A DNA stretch of 64,000 nucleotides. It comes from Paralvinella palmiformis. Taxonomy: Eukaryota; Annelida; Polychaeta; Terebellida; Alvinellidae. The notes below the pieces were generated by a model that was not told where the DNA came from, did no database searches, and was given only the letters and a program-made list of their open reading frames with translations. The stretch spans positions 329,501 through 393,500 of the forward strand of contig JAODUP010000359.1 in the NCBI GenBank assembly GCA_025642065.1, written 5' to 3'. A program made the translations under genes and the position numbers. Below are positions 11,588 through 22,914 of this stretch, in pieces. Within the stretch, counting starts at the first letter, position 1. Every line of letters begins with the position of its first letter.

Positions 11588-13475
11588 CGCACACACACAG
11601 GCCAAATATATAGTAATTTTTTCCCCAAAATGAGGAAATTCCAACCTTGGAGTTTGCACCTGAAGATGTAATTCACTTATTGAAGTTAATATTTACCTTC
11701 TGAAGATAAATAACATTTAGACTTGAGAGTCTTTGTCTAGTGTTTTGTTTCTTTGTTCTCGGGGCGTTTATGGGATCTCTTAGAGGAAAATAGGAAATGA
11801 TAGGAAAATAGCCAAAATGGAATAAATGTGTGTTTTTTTCTCGTCTAACAGGATTCATTTTGTGTTGTCTGCCAATAATAAAGGCACTTTATTCTCACTT
11901 TTTGAAGCATTATAAGGTTTTAGTATAAGACTGTGTGTGTGGCATGTGGCACTTTTTTTATCTGCGCGGATGAATCATATTTGCGGCTTGTTGACTTGTG
12001 CAGGTTCGTGTGTGTGTGAATTTTAGTACTTCTTTACTAAACGAGCTGTACGCCTGTTACAGGAAATGAATTCAATTTTACAATCACTTCTCCGAGAATC
12101 GAACATTGCCGTTTCAGAAGATAAACGTTGATTGTTGATTACAACGATTTGCCAACTTCTGGCTGGTATGAAACATTCTGTCGTCGAAGAACCAAGTAAC
12201 AGCATGTCTTAATTTTTCCAGAAAAAAACGGTACCCCCACACGGCCATTAATAAAATGGTAAGACCTATAGTTGACATATAGCCTGAAATGTTCAGCAGT
12301 CTGAGCACTGAGATCCCCGGATGAGTTGAAACCGCCAATCTTTCCCACATCGCTTTGACGTCTTCTAATGGGTGAGAAATCGCCTATCGTCAATGGTAGA
12401 AAGCTCACAAGATTTAAGTGTATAATCGCTGTTTTAGCTAATTCAATGCGTACAGTAAATAAATCCGTCATAAACTCAGTCGTTTGAACCGAACATAGAC
12501 TATCGTAGCAGCAATGTATTAAAATGTTTTAACAAACTTCGATCTAGTAGGTACTGGATGGTATGTTATTTTTATCTTACTTAGTTCTCAGCTGTAGAAG
12601 TAACAGTTGATCCACAGACGTTTCAATTATAGGCTATTTTTATTTTTTTAAACAAGGAATTAAGTCGAACTGCGAGCTGCATGGTGTACCACGGATGAAA
12701 TGTACTTTTCGCTTGCTCTTCGTTTCAGTGAAAATATCATAATGATAATTCGGCTGTTTTTACGCCAGGTAATTAGACTGTTGCTGCAACGGTTACAGTT
12801 AGAAAGTGCGCGCGAACTCGTCTATAATTAGCCAGGTCTATCACGTCTGGAGGATGCTTCATCTCGCAACCTGCAGAGATCGTTGTTACTTGGCCTACCG
12901 GGTGCACCAAGACGCCCGAAAAACACTGATTCCGAACTGGATGACGCCGGCGGGTGCAATATGTGCACGCCAAACGTCGCGTGTTTTCTCACAAATAATA
13001 CCACTCGATGTTTGCTCTCTGGCCAATCGGTGAGTGGGTCTACTCGTCGGTGTTCTAGGAGACAATAGAACATCGGCTGAAGACGTTTTCTAATCGGTCG
13101 CGTTTATGTTCGTCCATCAGAAGTCTCGTAAATAATATTATTAGTGGCTTACGTGAGAGTGCTTGTGTATCGTAAATAACGGTTGATGATATGCGTTCGA
13201 TCACTTGTCGGGTTTAATACTATTGTTAACATAGATCCCCCGGCTCACAGTCAAGTGCTACTGCTGTTATATCAGGAGCTGTACCTGACGGGTGTATTTG
13301 GACGTTTCACGTGGACATCGCGCCGTATGTGGTCAGGCGGTTGTTTCGTGAATTCTAAGTACGGTCCTCCGTTGCCTCGGTTTTAGCACCGTACGGTGCT
13401 CATTGTCGCTCGATTTCGCGTGGCTTTCGCACCGGAACTTGGCTTACCTAGTCTTATTACTCGAATCAATTGTCA
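9101..13475 (+). other. Unique CpG-rich intron stretch
   Basis: Most of this 4.4 kb is not repetitive. It holds a short GT run (9817-9836), a C-run (10375-10387) and one larger composite microsatellite (11500-11605). The interval 9150-10150 and the part after 12800 are rich in CpG. Reading frames here are short and show no domain. It is a reasonable place to look for conserved noncoding elements. Confidence 0.4.
11500..11605. repeat. Composite microsatellite (CA)n(TA)n(GT)n(TA)n(CA)n
   Basis: CA repeats run into TA repeats, then GT, then TA, then CA, giving a long self-complementary block. The open frames over it, made of Thr-His and Tyr-Ile runs on either strand, are artefacts of the repeat. 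Confidence 0.95.
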
Positions 13476-13476
13476 T

Positions 13477-13670
13477 GGCGCCTCCGTGGTCTAGTTGGTA
13501 GCGCGTTGGACCACAGATCACTACTACCCGAGTTCGAATCTCGGCGTTGGCCTATCTGAAGGGTGTTTCATCTTTGACTTCGGTTTTTTTTTACCTTTGG
13601 AGGTCGCTCGGCCCATTTAGCCTACCATGTGCCCAAAAGTGGCCATAAAACATCAATAATCATCATCGAA
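13477..13670 (+). mobile_element. SINE family 1 copy, near full length
   Basis: A clear A box (TGGTCTAGTTGGTAG), a clear B box (GAGTTCGAATCTC), the full body with GGAGGTCGCTCGGCCCATTT, and a tail of AATAATCATCATCG. Confidence 0.9.
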
Positions 13671-13980
13671 TCGATAGTTGTAAAATAGGATGGGATTGTA
13701 TCAAAAATAAGTTAACGCACAGCCGTCAATTTGACTGTAATACAAAAATTGAAATCAATTTCTTGGTAGCAAAAAAAATCAGCTGCAATGTAAATATCAA
13801 ACATGTCAAATGTAAACATATATAAAATTGCTGAAACATATACAGTATATAGTTCCATACAAACTAGAACATATATGAGACACTTTGATCTAGATAACTG
13901 CCCAATGTCTGTCGTGTTGATCATTGCAGGTGTAATTGCAATTAACATCATCACAAGGGACGTCCCTTTGTGGGCTAACT

Positions 13981-14090
13981 CTGGGCGATTCCAAGGTTTA
14001 CCGGGTAGCGCGGTTGGCCACATATCTCAGCGACCCGAGTTCGGCCCATTTAGCCTAACGTGTGCACAAAAGTTGCCGTAAAACACCCAG
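13981..14090 (+). mobile_element. SINE family 1 copy with internal deletion
   Basis: The head has GGTAGCGCGGTTGGCCACA. The B-box GAGTTCGG then joins straight to CGGCCCATTTAGCC, skipping about 60 bases of body. The join falls at a TCGG word present on both sides of the missing part, as expected for a slip deletion. Confidence 0.75.
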
Positions 14091-14146
14091 ACCCCCATGG
14101 CATAACTACTACTAGCGAGGTTGGCCAAGTTAGCGGGTGGGTTGGT

Positions 14147-14240
14147 GGGTGTTCATCATTCATTTTTCCTCATTAACTTTGATGGCGATGCGGCCTATTT
14201 AGCCTATCGTGTGCAGAAAAGTGGCCGTAAAACAGCAACA
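14147..14240 (+). mobile_element. SINE family 1, 5'-truncated copy
   Basis: This copy has only the body and 3' end: a diverged GGGTGTTCATCATTC block, CCTCATTAACTTTGATGG, GGCCTATTTAGCC and AGTGGCCGTAAAAC. Similarity is lower than for other copies, so it is probably older. Confidence 0.65.
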
Positions 14241-14245
14241 TTCAA

Positions 14246-16192
14246 ACAAATTTAACCACGGCATGGCAGGATTATACTGAAAAATGAAACTGTGTGTGTG
14301 TGTGTGTGTCCTCTAGACTTGAGGAGATATCATATCACTTGCAATACGCCAGTTCCAGTGCTCGTTTGTATGAAGCAATTCGGTTGGTACACTCCCTGTG
14401 GAAGATGAACTGTATGGATGGATATACAGGTGATTGCTGAGCCTCAATAAGCATATCATAATGCTTGATGTTAGTACAGCACCCACCGCCGTCCCCAATA
14501 CACATACTGTGGATCAGGTTGCTGGAAATAATGAGAAGTCCTCCATTTATTGAATTTTAAAAACTCTCTTCTCATTACTCACTTTTGTATAAAGGTTGTT
14601 TTTTTTTTTTCCTGTCGTGGATGGATACATATCGTATTTAGGTTTTACTGTACAATGCTTCTGATTGGTCTTTGAAAGGTGCTTTATTAAATTTACTTAT
14701 GTTATTATTATTAAATATAGCCTCTGAAATTGCTAAAACTCTCTCTCTAATTAATTACATCTCTTTTGTAGCAGACACGAAGACGTCTCGGAGACTATTC
14801 GTGTATTTATATAATATCCTGAATGCATGTCACTGAAGACGGCCAACCATCTCTCTGAGTATAATGTTCAGGTTACAGAAGAAAACGTCTAGAGTTTTAC
14901 CTGAACATTGTATAATCTATAGTAACCGCCATCCGTGCTTGATGAACAACACGAAATTATCATTTATTATTTAACGTTTTTAGTCGTAATTATAATAATA
15001 ACTACAATATAGTTGAATTTACGCCGACTAATGCAAGTGGCTCAAATGATTCACGCTCAAGGCACAAACATTTATATATCTCGATTTTAATATGTTACGG
15101 TGTTATTACTGTTAGCGTTTATGATTGGACGGCTCTGTCCACTTCCATGTTGCAAGAGGCGTTATGCTTGCCCACTTCAAGACAGATACAGGGAGAGACA
15201 CGTATATAACTGCTGGTAATTAGCCTGACTTCTTGCCGTACATATTGTTAAATAGCCAGGAAGTACACCCGATTGTGTGTGTATGTGTGTGCATTGAATG
15301 TATGCATGTACGCACATACACATTGTATGTGTGTGCATTGAATGTATGCATGTACGCACATACACATTTTATTATATAAACCCATAAGAGTTGAGCTAAA
15401 AAGTTAATTTTGCCCCAAATACGATGATTCGATTGTCTGGGGTTTTTTACAACTCATTAATAAAAATAATAATTAATTAAAGGGATGGGCCTCTGTTAGG
15501 TCACTGCCCGTGAGTCCTCAGCACCATTCTCGTCTCAGTAACGTAGGAGTTTTCTATGTTTAACAGCTAATTGCGACATCTTCATTGACGTTCACATAAC
15601 GGTTTTAGTATTTCCTGTCCGATTTAAATCTCTTATTAAATGTCGAGAATAGATTGGTATACACCATCTGGTCACGTGTACAGATGTATAAACGGACCAT
15701 ATTTACCGAATGCTTCATCTAATGCCAAATCTTTTACCCCACAAGTGAGTCAGAAAACCGATCCAATCGGCTGTCGTGGGATCGGTCCATTAGCTTAGCC
15801 AAGTCACGGGTTCTAGTACCGGGTCTCGCCGGGGCCATAAGAAACTGGGTTCCTCGGGCGGCCGGCCCCCAGTTCGCCTTAGGGCTGGATTATCGCTGAT
15901 AAAAACCAATTTTGTCGCTGCTGGTGCTCGTTAATATTTCAGTGTTGATGAGGTTCGGTGGGCAGGTTGGTGTTAACTTTTGATTGTACCTTTTAGAAGA
16001 AGTCTGTTGTTTGTCAAGGACAAGAGCCGGTTTATGCCATCTGCTTTTATCCGATATTTATGTTTATCAAGTTCGCGGGGTAGTTTTTGTTATCGGAGTG
16101 ATTCATAATGTACGCGTATCTTTAACACTGTGGCCATAAATTATCGGCACCTGTTCTCATTTATCATCATAACCTCTTGGCCGCGGGGATGC

Positions 16193-16225
<33 letters not shown>

Positions 16226-16483
16226 GCAGATTCTCAGAATGACAGCCAGTCGGAGTTATTAGTAAAAGCAGCCGCCATCACCGCCTCTTAGAGTTCCGTT
16301 ATGGTCGATTGAAGTGATATAATAAATAACTAAAAACACTCGCCGTCATCAACCAAGTGTTAGCGTCCTCACTTCGTAGCGGCGTCTCTAGGGTACGAAG
16401 TGTGTTTGTGGCGTTTTGTTTAGGAAAAACTTGAATGATGACCGGCCGCTTTTGATAATTTGATATGAGGACTTGCGGGACGT

Positions 16484-16529
<46 letters not shown>

Positions 16530-18050
16530 GGGGGGGGGAGTATTAGGAGTCTGTTTTTGATTAAGATTACAGTTGCTTGATCCGGTACTCGGATATCAGT
16601 GGATCAAAGATCGGCTTTTGGCTAGCTAGCTAGCTATAAGAGCCTCTAACGGTTACCATATGGCACAGAGTTCGGCCTTCTGGAATGTAGATGTTAATGG
16701 GTACGTTTTACGGCTACTGGTGGGGGGGGGGTTGATTTGCCACTTAATTATTCACGACATTCTTCTGTCTTGTAGCGTATTGATCACATTAATCTTGGTT
16801 TAGATTATTTTTGTTCGGCTAAACGGTGACGATTTAGATTTCGACGATCCGGAGAGTACGCGACGTGAAAAGGGATCATTATCCGGAATCGTATTCCTTT
16901 AAGAAAGAAATCCATGATCGGATGGGCTTTTATTTGTAAGGGTCACTTGATATGTTCGTTGTTCTGGATATGGAACGCTCTGACCTTGATCGGAACGTAC
17001 TTTACCGTTTGGTTGTTTTTAATTATAAACATCGCTATCCGGATTGCGATAGAACATCGATCTCGGATAAAGTCAGCGGGCATCTTTTAAATATACATCC
17101 CAGAAAAAACAAACCATCTGGATTGTTTATTAATCTTACTACGTTCGATCTGTTATTAAGAAACTTCACTGATGTGTTTTCAAGTCATTGTTTAATTTGC
17201 CGAGTTAGAAATTATCCACTTCCTTAACCAGGATTCGTGTTTTATATCCGGATTAATTTGCCACAGATGGTGGAGATTCGAGAGATTTTTTTTAATGAAT
17301 TAACAGTCCATGTGATAAGGTGAATTTTTCATCTGTTGTGCAGCTATTGCTCTTAAGTTGTGTACGTTTGAATGGAGTTGTATGTGTGTTCACTCCCGCG
17401 TTTGGAACTACTGTATATGTAATGGTCGGTGTCAGCAACGAGGCCTTATTGAAGACAGAATGGAATCCCAAACTGGCGCCATCCCAAGGATTGCGGTTGT
17501 TGCGTAAAATGTCCTAACTCTTTTCACCGAAATCCAGCACTTGCCTTGTATTTAAGTTGGCCAATCTTGTCGCTGTGCTCAGAACAGCTGTACAGCACAT
17601 TCGGTGGGTGTGCTGGTTGTTGTAGTAGCTGATGTTCAGTGCTCGTGTTGTACTTCGTAAACCGTGATGGTCACGCCTTCGCGGTGATTAGTCGCTTCCT
17701 GGCCGTAATTAGTAGAACTATCAAGTTTTGTCGCGTAACTTAACGTATTGGGAATGTACTCATTCTGGTTCGTCGGCTTCCCGGGCGACTGCTTTGTTTA
17801 GCCTCAGCGTCGGTGTTACCTTAGATACATTTGGCCCGAGGCCCTGTATTTAAGGATGAAATATTTCTCAGGTAGAAGCAGCGGTTATGGGTTCAGTCTC
17901 ACGGCCTGGACTGTGTGCTCTCCAGTACACGCTACCGGCTACAACAACTCGGGGGCGCCTATGTCAGTTTCGTTGATTGGACACTTCAGTCAGATTCATA
18001 CCCGATGTCCTTCTGAGTAGCATGACCCAAACCCATTTTGGCAGTATTAC
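14246..18050 (+). other. Intron stretch with scattered simple repeats
   Basis: It contains GT runs at 14290-14309, 16193-16225 and 16485-16529, a GCTA run near 16621-16637 and a 44-bp tandem duplication (15281-15368). An inverted repeat at 14863-14909 pairs AATGTTCAGGT with ACCTGAACATT. The stretch 16780-17250 has an 91-codon frame with no recognised motif. I find no convincing exon. Confidence 0.45.
15281..15368. repeat. 44-bp tandem duplication
   Basis: Two near-identical units each begin GTATGTGTGTGCATTGAATG and end in ACGCACATACACATT. Each unit is itself partly self-complementary (TGTATGTGTG against CGCACATACA). Confidence 0.85.
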
Positions 18051-18340
18051 TTAAGGGGATAGTCATGTTATGGAATAATTCTTTGCTCACACTTGTTTAC
18101 ATGCTTTTGTACGGACTCTACAGACTTCAAGTCAACCGGATGCGCTGAAGTGACGTCAGCATTCAGGAGCTTCCGATATCTGTCTAGCTTCAAAATGGCG
18201 GCGCCCACAGGCCATTAAAAGTCGATTAATCAGCACTTTGAACTGGACTATTTACTATCTGGGTGATCGTTTACACATTTTAACATTATTTATGATATTT
18301 CTGAGTGAACATTTGAAATGAAGGTGGACTATCCATTTAA
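18051..18340. mobile_element. TTAA-flanked MITE, copy B (uninterrupted, 290 bp)
   Basis: It starts TTAAGGGGATAGTCATG and ends GAAGGTGGACTATCCATTTAA. The interior shares the ACACTTGTTTACATGC, TCTACAGACTT, TTCAAAATGGCGGCGCCCAC and CACTTTGAAC blocks with copy A. It lacks the left part holding the decayed coding start. This copy shows what the right side of copy A looked like before the LINE insertion. Confidence 0.85.
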
Positions 18341-18669
18341 CACTGTTTCACATATGTTGGTCTGTGCCCGAGGTGGCCAATTGGTCGTTTGGCGAGGACT
18401 ATTTGTATGAAGGGGTAAATATTTTATTTAGAAACTTGCTGGGCCTTCCTCGTCGGATGTGACCAATCACGAGAATACCGAATCAGCCGAGCACATTCCA
18501 TTAATATCGAAGATTGGAATTTGTGTTAATCAGAAACTCCCTACACATTTCACATGAAATGCAACTGGACTTCACGTTGGAATGTATGATTGGTCAATAC
18601 ATCGGTTGTTTAGCCCGGGATAACTATAATACTTAATGGCTTACATAACTCATTGCTCGTATGCGCAAG

Positions 18670-18840
18670 GGCGCCTCCGTGATCTAACTGGTAGCGCGGT
18701 TAGCCACACCTGAGTTTAAAGCTCGGCGTGGGCATGCCTGAAGGGTGTATCATCTTTCATTCGCCTCATTACATTTGGGGGACGCTCTGCTAGTTTAGGC
18801 TACCTGGTGCACAATAGTGGTTCATAAAACATCAAACATC
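18670..18840 (+). mobile_element. SINE family 1, diverged copy
   Basis: The head GGCGCCTCCGTGATCTAAC and TGGTAGCGCGGTTAGCCACA is followed by a degraded B box (GAGTTTAAAGC), a body with TTCATTCGCCTCATTAC, and an altered 3' part. It is clearly the same family with many substitutions. Confidence 0.8.
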
Positions 18841-18895
18841 CCATATGCACAAGAAAATGTTTGGTCTTGTCATTGGTGAGTGTCATCCATTTAAA

Positions 18896-18957
18896 TGGGT
18901 CAGGTCGAACACAGTTCGGCCTGGACTAATTCGGCCTGTTACCCATTCGGCCTATTA
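18896..18957 (+). repeat. Short tandem subrepeats with core TTCGGCCTG
   Basis: Three spaced copies of a word close to AATTCGGCCTGTTACCC occur in 60 bases. This resembles the subrepeat ends of the fold-back elements at 56946 and 59845, but no inverted partner was found nearby. It may be a lone element end. Confidence 0.5.
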
Positions 18958-18959
18958 TT

Positions 18960-20175
18960 TAATGTACTTTATGGTGACGTACTGATTTACTATTGAATAA
19001 CAAGTAAGTCGGATTTCATTAATAAACAACATACTTCAACCGACAGGATTTTTAAATGTATATTGGTGGTTAAGATGCCACATTTAAGCCTCCGAACAAT
19101 TCGAAGAAACATTAAATGTTGACTTCCCATAAAACACAATCGTCGGTTATCGTACTTGTATTATATGCTAAGAATGCGTTCAATTAATATAAATACAAAT
19201 GTATGCACTTATTTGTTTATTTCTTTTTTAGGGGGTAACGTGAACAACTCTTTAACCACGCGTCCATACTCCCGCTGTCTTGCACGTTTAATGTGTGCCG
19301 TTTCGGTTTGACTCGTGTGCATGTTGGCACAGCGTGAGTGAACTACAGAGCGGTTTTCCAGAAACCATCACCGCGTGTAGCCTATTTCCCCGGTCCGATA
19401 CCGGAATTCTTGCCATTTTCGATACCGCACAGAAGTATGAGGCATGCGGCTTTCTCGGCGGGATGCCTAGTCCTCAAACGTTTGATTTACTTCCGTCGTC
19501 TTCCGGTTTACAGCTGAATGCTGGGAACAATCGGCTGACTACTGAAGAAGTAGTCCAAAGATTTAACAGCCAAAATGAGACTCGAACCGGGAATATCCTG
19601 CTACAATGTTGTTCATTACTCGTGTTGCTCGGTGGTAGCGCCGGTGGATTACATTGTTATAGCAGTCTTCACAGTCTGAAAGAATTCAGCAAAAGTTTTC
19701 CGTTCTTCTCTCATACCCCCCCCCCCCTCTCTCTCTCTACCTTACTCATTCTCACTGATTATATCTTCTAATATTGTTCATTTAACCTCCATTTGGGGAG
19801 GGGAGGGACACTAAATTTTCAACAATATCTTTATTCTTGCACTCGAATTCGTCGTATTTTAACTTATTTCGTTTTCAGTTTGCATCCTTACTCAGATTTT
19901 CCAATCAGCTTGTTTTTCGGTCAAATGAACATTGCCGACAAATGAACATTGAATAATTTAACAGATGACCCGTGATATTGTTGTTATATTCATCAGTGTT
20001 CCATATTTGCCCTTTCCAGCCGTTTCAATAACGCTGAGAGAGTTGTTGCGTGTTAAATACGCGCATGATATTTTGCCGATGTTTCGACGGAATCGTTTTC
20101 ATTCAAAGATAATAATATCAAGTAATATCAATTATCCTGATACGAAGATGCTTTCTACGTGACCAATGTAACACT
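18960..20175 (+). other. Intron stretch without recognised gene
   Basis: A 158-codon frame (19295-19771) is the longest here. It starts MPFRFDSCACWHS and ends through a C-run into CTCTCT repeats. It has no motif I recognise, and its 3' third is low-complexity DNA, so I treat it as chance. The rest is AT-rich. Confidence 0.4.
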
Positions 20176-20310
20176 CTGCTGCAAACGTCCAGGTCGGGAT
20201 TCCAAACTGAATCATACCAATGTTTATTGGGTTCTTGCCTGGACAGTCACCCTTTGGCCGTATGATCCTGGTCTGACGAGTTACGGGCCGAAACAGAATT
20301 CACTCACTCA
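20176..20310 (+). mobile_element. SINE family 2, partial copy
   Basis: CTGCTGCAAACGTCCAGG, GGGATTCCAAAC and a following TTGCCTGGACAG...CCTTTGGCC body match the order seen at 38155-38300 and 30467-30565, with substitutions. Confidence 0.5.
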
Positions 20311-20488
20311 CTTACCTACCAACTGACTGACTGACTTGATATTATCTATGTTAATTTAATAGGTAAACAGGTTGCCAATACCTGTCCTGTTTCGGCTTCC
20401 TATCATTACTATCGACGATTATGGCTATCTAAACTGACCATTGTTTTATAGTTTGTTGTCCTTCTTCCATGCCATTTCGGGGGGGGGG

Positions 20489-20660
20489 GGTGCCTCCGTG
20501 GTCTAGCGGTAGCGTTTTGGACCATAGATCGCTGCCACGCCTGTTCGAAACTCGGTGTGGGCATATCCGGAGGTTGTTTCATCCTCGACTTCGCCTCATT
20601 AGCTTTGGAGGTCGCTCGGCCCATTTAAAACATCAATCGGCATCATCATCCATATCATTT
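20489..20660 (+). mobile_element. SINE family 1 copy missing part of 3' end
   Basis: It is preceded by a G-run (20479-20490). The head is TGCCTCCGTGGTCTAGCGG, the B box CTGTTCGAAACTC, and the body TTCGCCTCATTAG and GGTCGCTCGGCCCATTT. It then jumps to AAAACATCAATC, losing the TAGCCTACCATGTGCAC part. Confidence 0.85.
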
Positions 20661-20726
20661 CGGAAGATTGTCTCTTATCTAGGTTTGATTCACCTGCGTC
20701 TTCTCGATTGTTATTACTCCGATATA

Positions 20727-20845
20727 AGTCAATGGTTATAGAACATTGCACTGGAAGCCTCCAATTAGTCGGTTTCGATCCCGACTCGTACCATCATTTT
20801 TGGGATACTTCCCTAGGGTGTCACTCGTCGTCGTCCATGCGTCGG
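20727..20845 (+). mobile_element. SINE family 2, partial copy
   Basis: GGTTATAGAACATTGCACTGG, CGGTTTCGATCCCGACTCGT and TTCCCTAGGGTGTCACTCG match the copy at 30467-30565, which has TTCCCTAGGGTGTCGCCAC. Confidence 0.6.
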
Positions 20846-21047
20846 GAGAACAGAAAATTACAACAACAACAAACGGAAAAGGTTGGAAACATCGACCCAA
20901 ATTGGGTTGATCCGAGGTTAACTGGTCTTGCACTGCGAGGTTCTGATTCTGACTTCTTATGTATATTTGGGCCAACCAATTCTGTGAGTATCCAGCAATT
21001 TTTCTTCTCCGGATAGTGAAATACGCACACAGGTTATATTTATCCCT

Positions 21048-21050
<3 letters not shown>

Positions 21051-21085
<35 letters not shown>
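21051..21085. repeat. TA microsatellite
   Basis: About 17 uninterrupted TA units. A shorter GTGC/GA-rich tract follows at 21340-21390. Confidence 0.95.
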
Positions 21086-21090
<5 letters not shown>

Positions 21091-21770
21091 TTTTACAAAA
21101 GTTACCTTTTCTCATTGTTACCGTCATTCGTTCACGTTTCTGACTGCGGCGATACATCGTTATTGTCTGTATCTCTTCACCTGTTTGCATATCGGATGTT
21201 GTCGTTAAGCTGTCAGGTAGAGAGACATCATCCAGCAATCTGTGGCCGCCTCAGAGACTCATTCTACGAGCTATTTTCACTGACATAAGCCTATGCGCAT
21301 CTTATCAACCATCAGTGAATAGGAAACCTAACCGTTGTTGGTGTGCGTGTGTGTGTGCGTGCGTGCTTGCGTGCGTGAGAGAGAGACAACGGGATGCGCA
21401 ACTCCGCTGTGTGATTGCAGGTGCGTCTTATTGTGTGGACGGCATGCGGCTGTTTGTGGTTATGCGTATTGTGATGATAATTTAATTTTTCGCCAGCATA
21501 ATGCGTCCATTGTGTCCTGGTGGGAGAGGACCAGTTACTCTGACAATGATAGCAGATATAACCCGAGCCAGATACATAACGCGCTGGCTTTAGTTGGTGA
21601 ACATCGACTTTTATGCGGATCTCGCCAAGACAACAAAGTGTTTAGCAATTATCCATTGAAGTCTCCGCGGATGTTTAAATGATGGCAATTTGCATTATTT
21701 GGCTTTTGTCACTTCTTTCGGTGTGGAGAATGGGGTCTATATGTCCATTTTTTTCCATATGAGTCGTGGG

Positions 21771-21962
21771 GGTGCCTCCGTAGTCTATGTGGTAGCACCA
21801 CTTTTGTGCACACGGTAGGCTAAATTGGGCCGAGCGACCTCCGAAAGTAATGAAGCGAAGTCAAAGATGAAAAAAATTCAGATATGCCCACGCCGAGATT
21901 CGAACACGGGTGGTAGTGATCTGTGGTCCAACACGCTACCACTAGACCACGAAGACGCCCCC
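21771..21962. mobile_element. SINE family 1 fold-back chimera
   Basis: A plus-strand head fragment (21771-21796, GGTGCCTCCGTAGTCTATG and GGTAGCA) is fused to a nearly complete minus-strand copy (21799-21962). The latter runs from the tail-side CCACTTTTGTGCACAC through GGGCCGAGCGACCTCC to the inverted B and A boxes and GGCGTC. The two ends can pair with each other. This could be a snap-back reverse transcription product or two nested insertions. Confidence 0.8.
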
Positions 21963-22335
21963 CTAGACTCGCTGTGAGACTACGGGTGAAAGTATTATCT
22001 GGCACCATGACACCCGAATTATACAAATAGGAGTATGTTGGCAGTATCCTGTGTCTCGGTGTTGTTATTATTATGATTAAATGAATTGTAATTTATGAAA
22101 TATATTTGACAAAACAAAACAACAACCCAACGAAAATGACATTTCGATGTCTAATATTGCGATAGGTTTGCACTGTCCTCCATCTTTCTTCACAAGACAA
22201 GCCACCTGTTTATATTTTTCTCCAAGATTGATCGGTTTCGCGTTAGTTTTGTTACTTCTCTAAGGTGTTGCCCTTGAGACGTGTACCTCGAGTAAGACCA
22301 GCGTCCAGACTAAACAAAGTACTCACTCACTCACC

Positions 22336-22372
22336 CCCCCCCCCACACACACACACACACAAACACACACTA
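22336..22372. repeat. C-run and CA microsatellite
   Basis: About 11 C residues are followed by CA repeats with an AAAC interruption. Confidence 0.9.
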
Positions 22373-22575
22373 GTGTGACAACGTCTGATGTACGAGGTGT
22401 ACGTTTGACTAACCCGTCCAGCGACTGTTCCGGTCTGATGCCTTCTGTGGCTGGTAACAGATGACCAGAGATAATAATTAGCATCTCCGTAATGTTATGA
22501 TGACCACAAATGATGGCCAGGCGACATGACATTTTTTGATGGGTTTTGAATAAGTCTCTCTCTATCTCTCTCACG

Positions 22576-22690
22576 TCTGAAGGGTGTTTCATCTCTCACT
22601 TCGCCTCATTACCGTTGAAGGTCGGTCGGCCCAGTTAGCTTTCCCTTGTGCACGAAAAGGGGCCGTAAAACATCAACTATCCTCTCTATC
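22576..22690 (+). mobile_element. SINE family 1, 5'-truncated copy
   Basis: It begins inside the body (TCTGAAGGGTGTTTCATC) and keeps CACTTCGCCTCATTACC, GGTCGGCCCAGTTAGC and GGGGCCGTAAAACATCAAC. The next copy starts immediately after it. Confidence 0.85.
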
Positions 22691-22878
22691 TGGCCTCCGT
22701 AGTCTAGCGGTAGCGTGTTCGACCACAGATCACTACCACCCGTGTTTGGATCTCGGCGTTGGCATATCTGAAGGTTGCGTCATCTTTGACTTCGCTTCAT
22801 TACCTTTGGAATTCGGCCGGCCCATTTAGCCTAACATGTGCACAAATGTGGCTGTAAAACACCAATAAATCTCTCTCT

Positions 22879-22910
<32 letters not shown>

Positions 22911-22912
22911 AA
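22691..22912 (+). mobile_element. SINE family 1 copy followed by CT microsatellite
   Basis: GGCCTCCGTAGTCTAGCGG head, CGTGTTTGGATCTC B box, and a full body ending CTAACATGTGCACAAATGTGG and GTAAAACACCAAT. A (CT)n run at 22868-22910 takes the place of the usual CATC tail. Confidence 0.85.
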
Positions 22913-22914
22913 GC

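Noticed and set aside
8896..13670. tRNA genes at the A-box/B-box sequences
   Set aside because: They are heads of dispersed SINEs with a shared non-tRNA body and cannot form a full tRNA cloverleaf.
19295..19771. 158-codon frame in the LSM4 intron
   Set aside because: No motif is present, it ends in C-run and CT-repeat sequence, and no splice context was seen. Probably chance.
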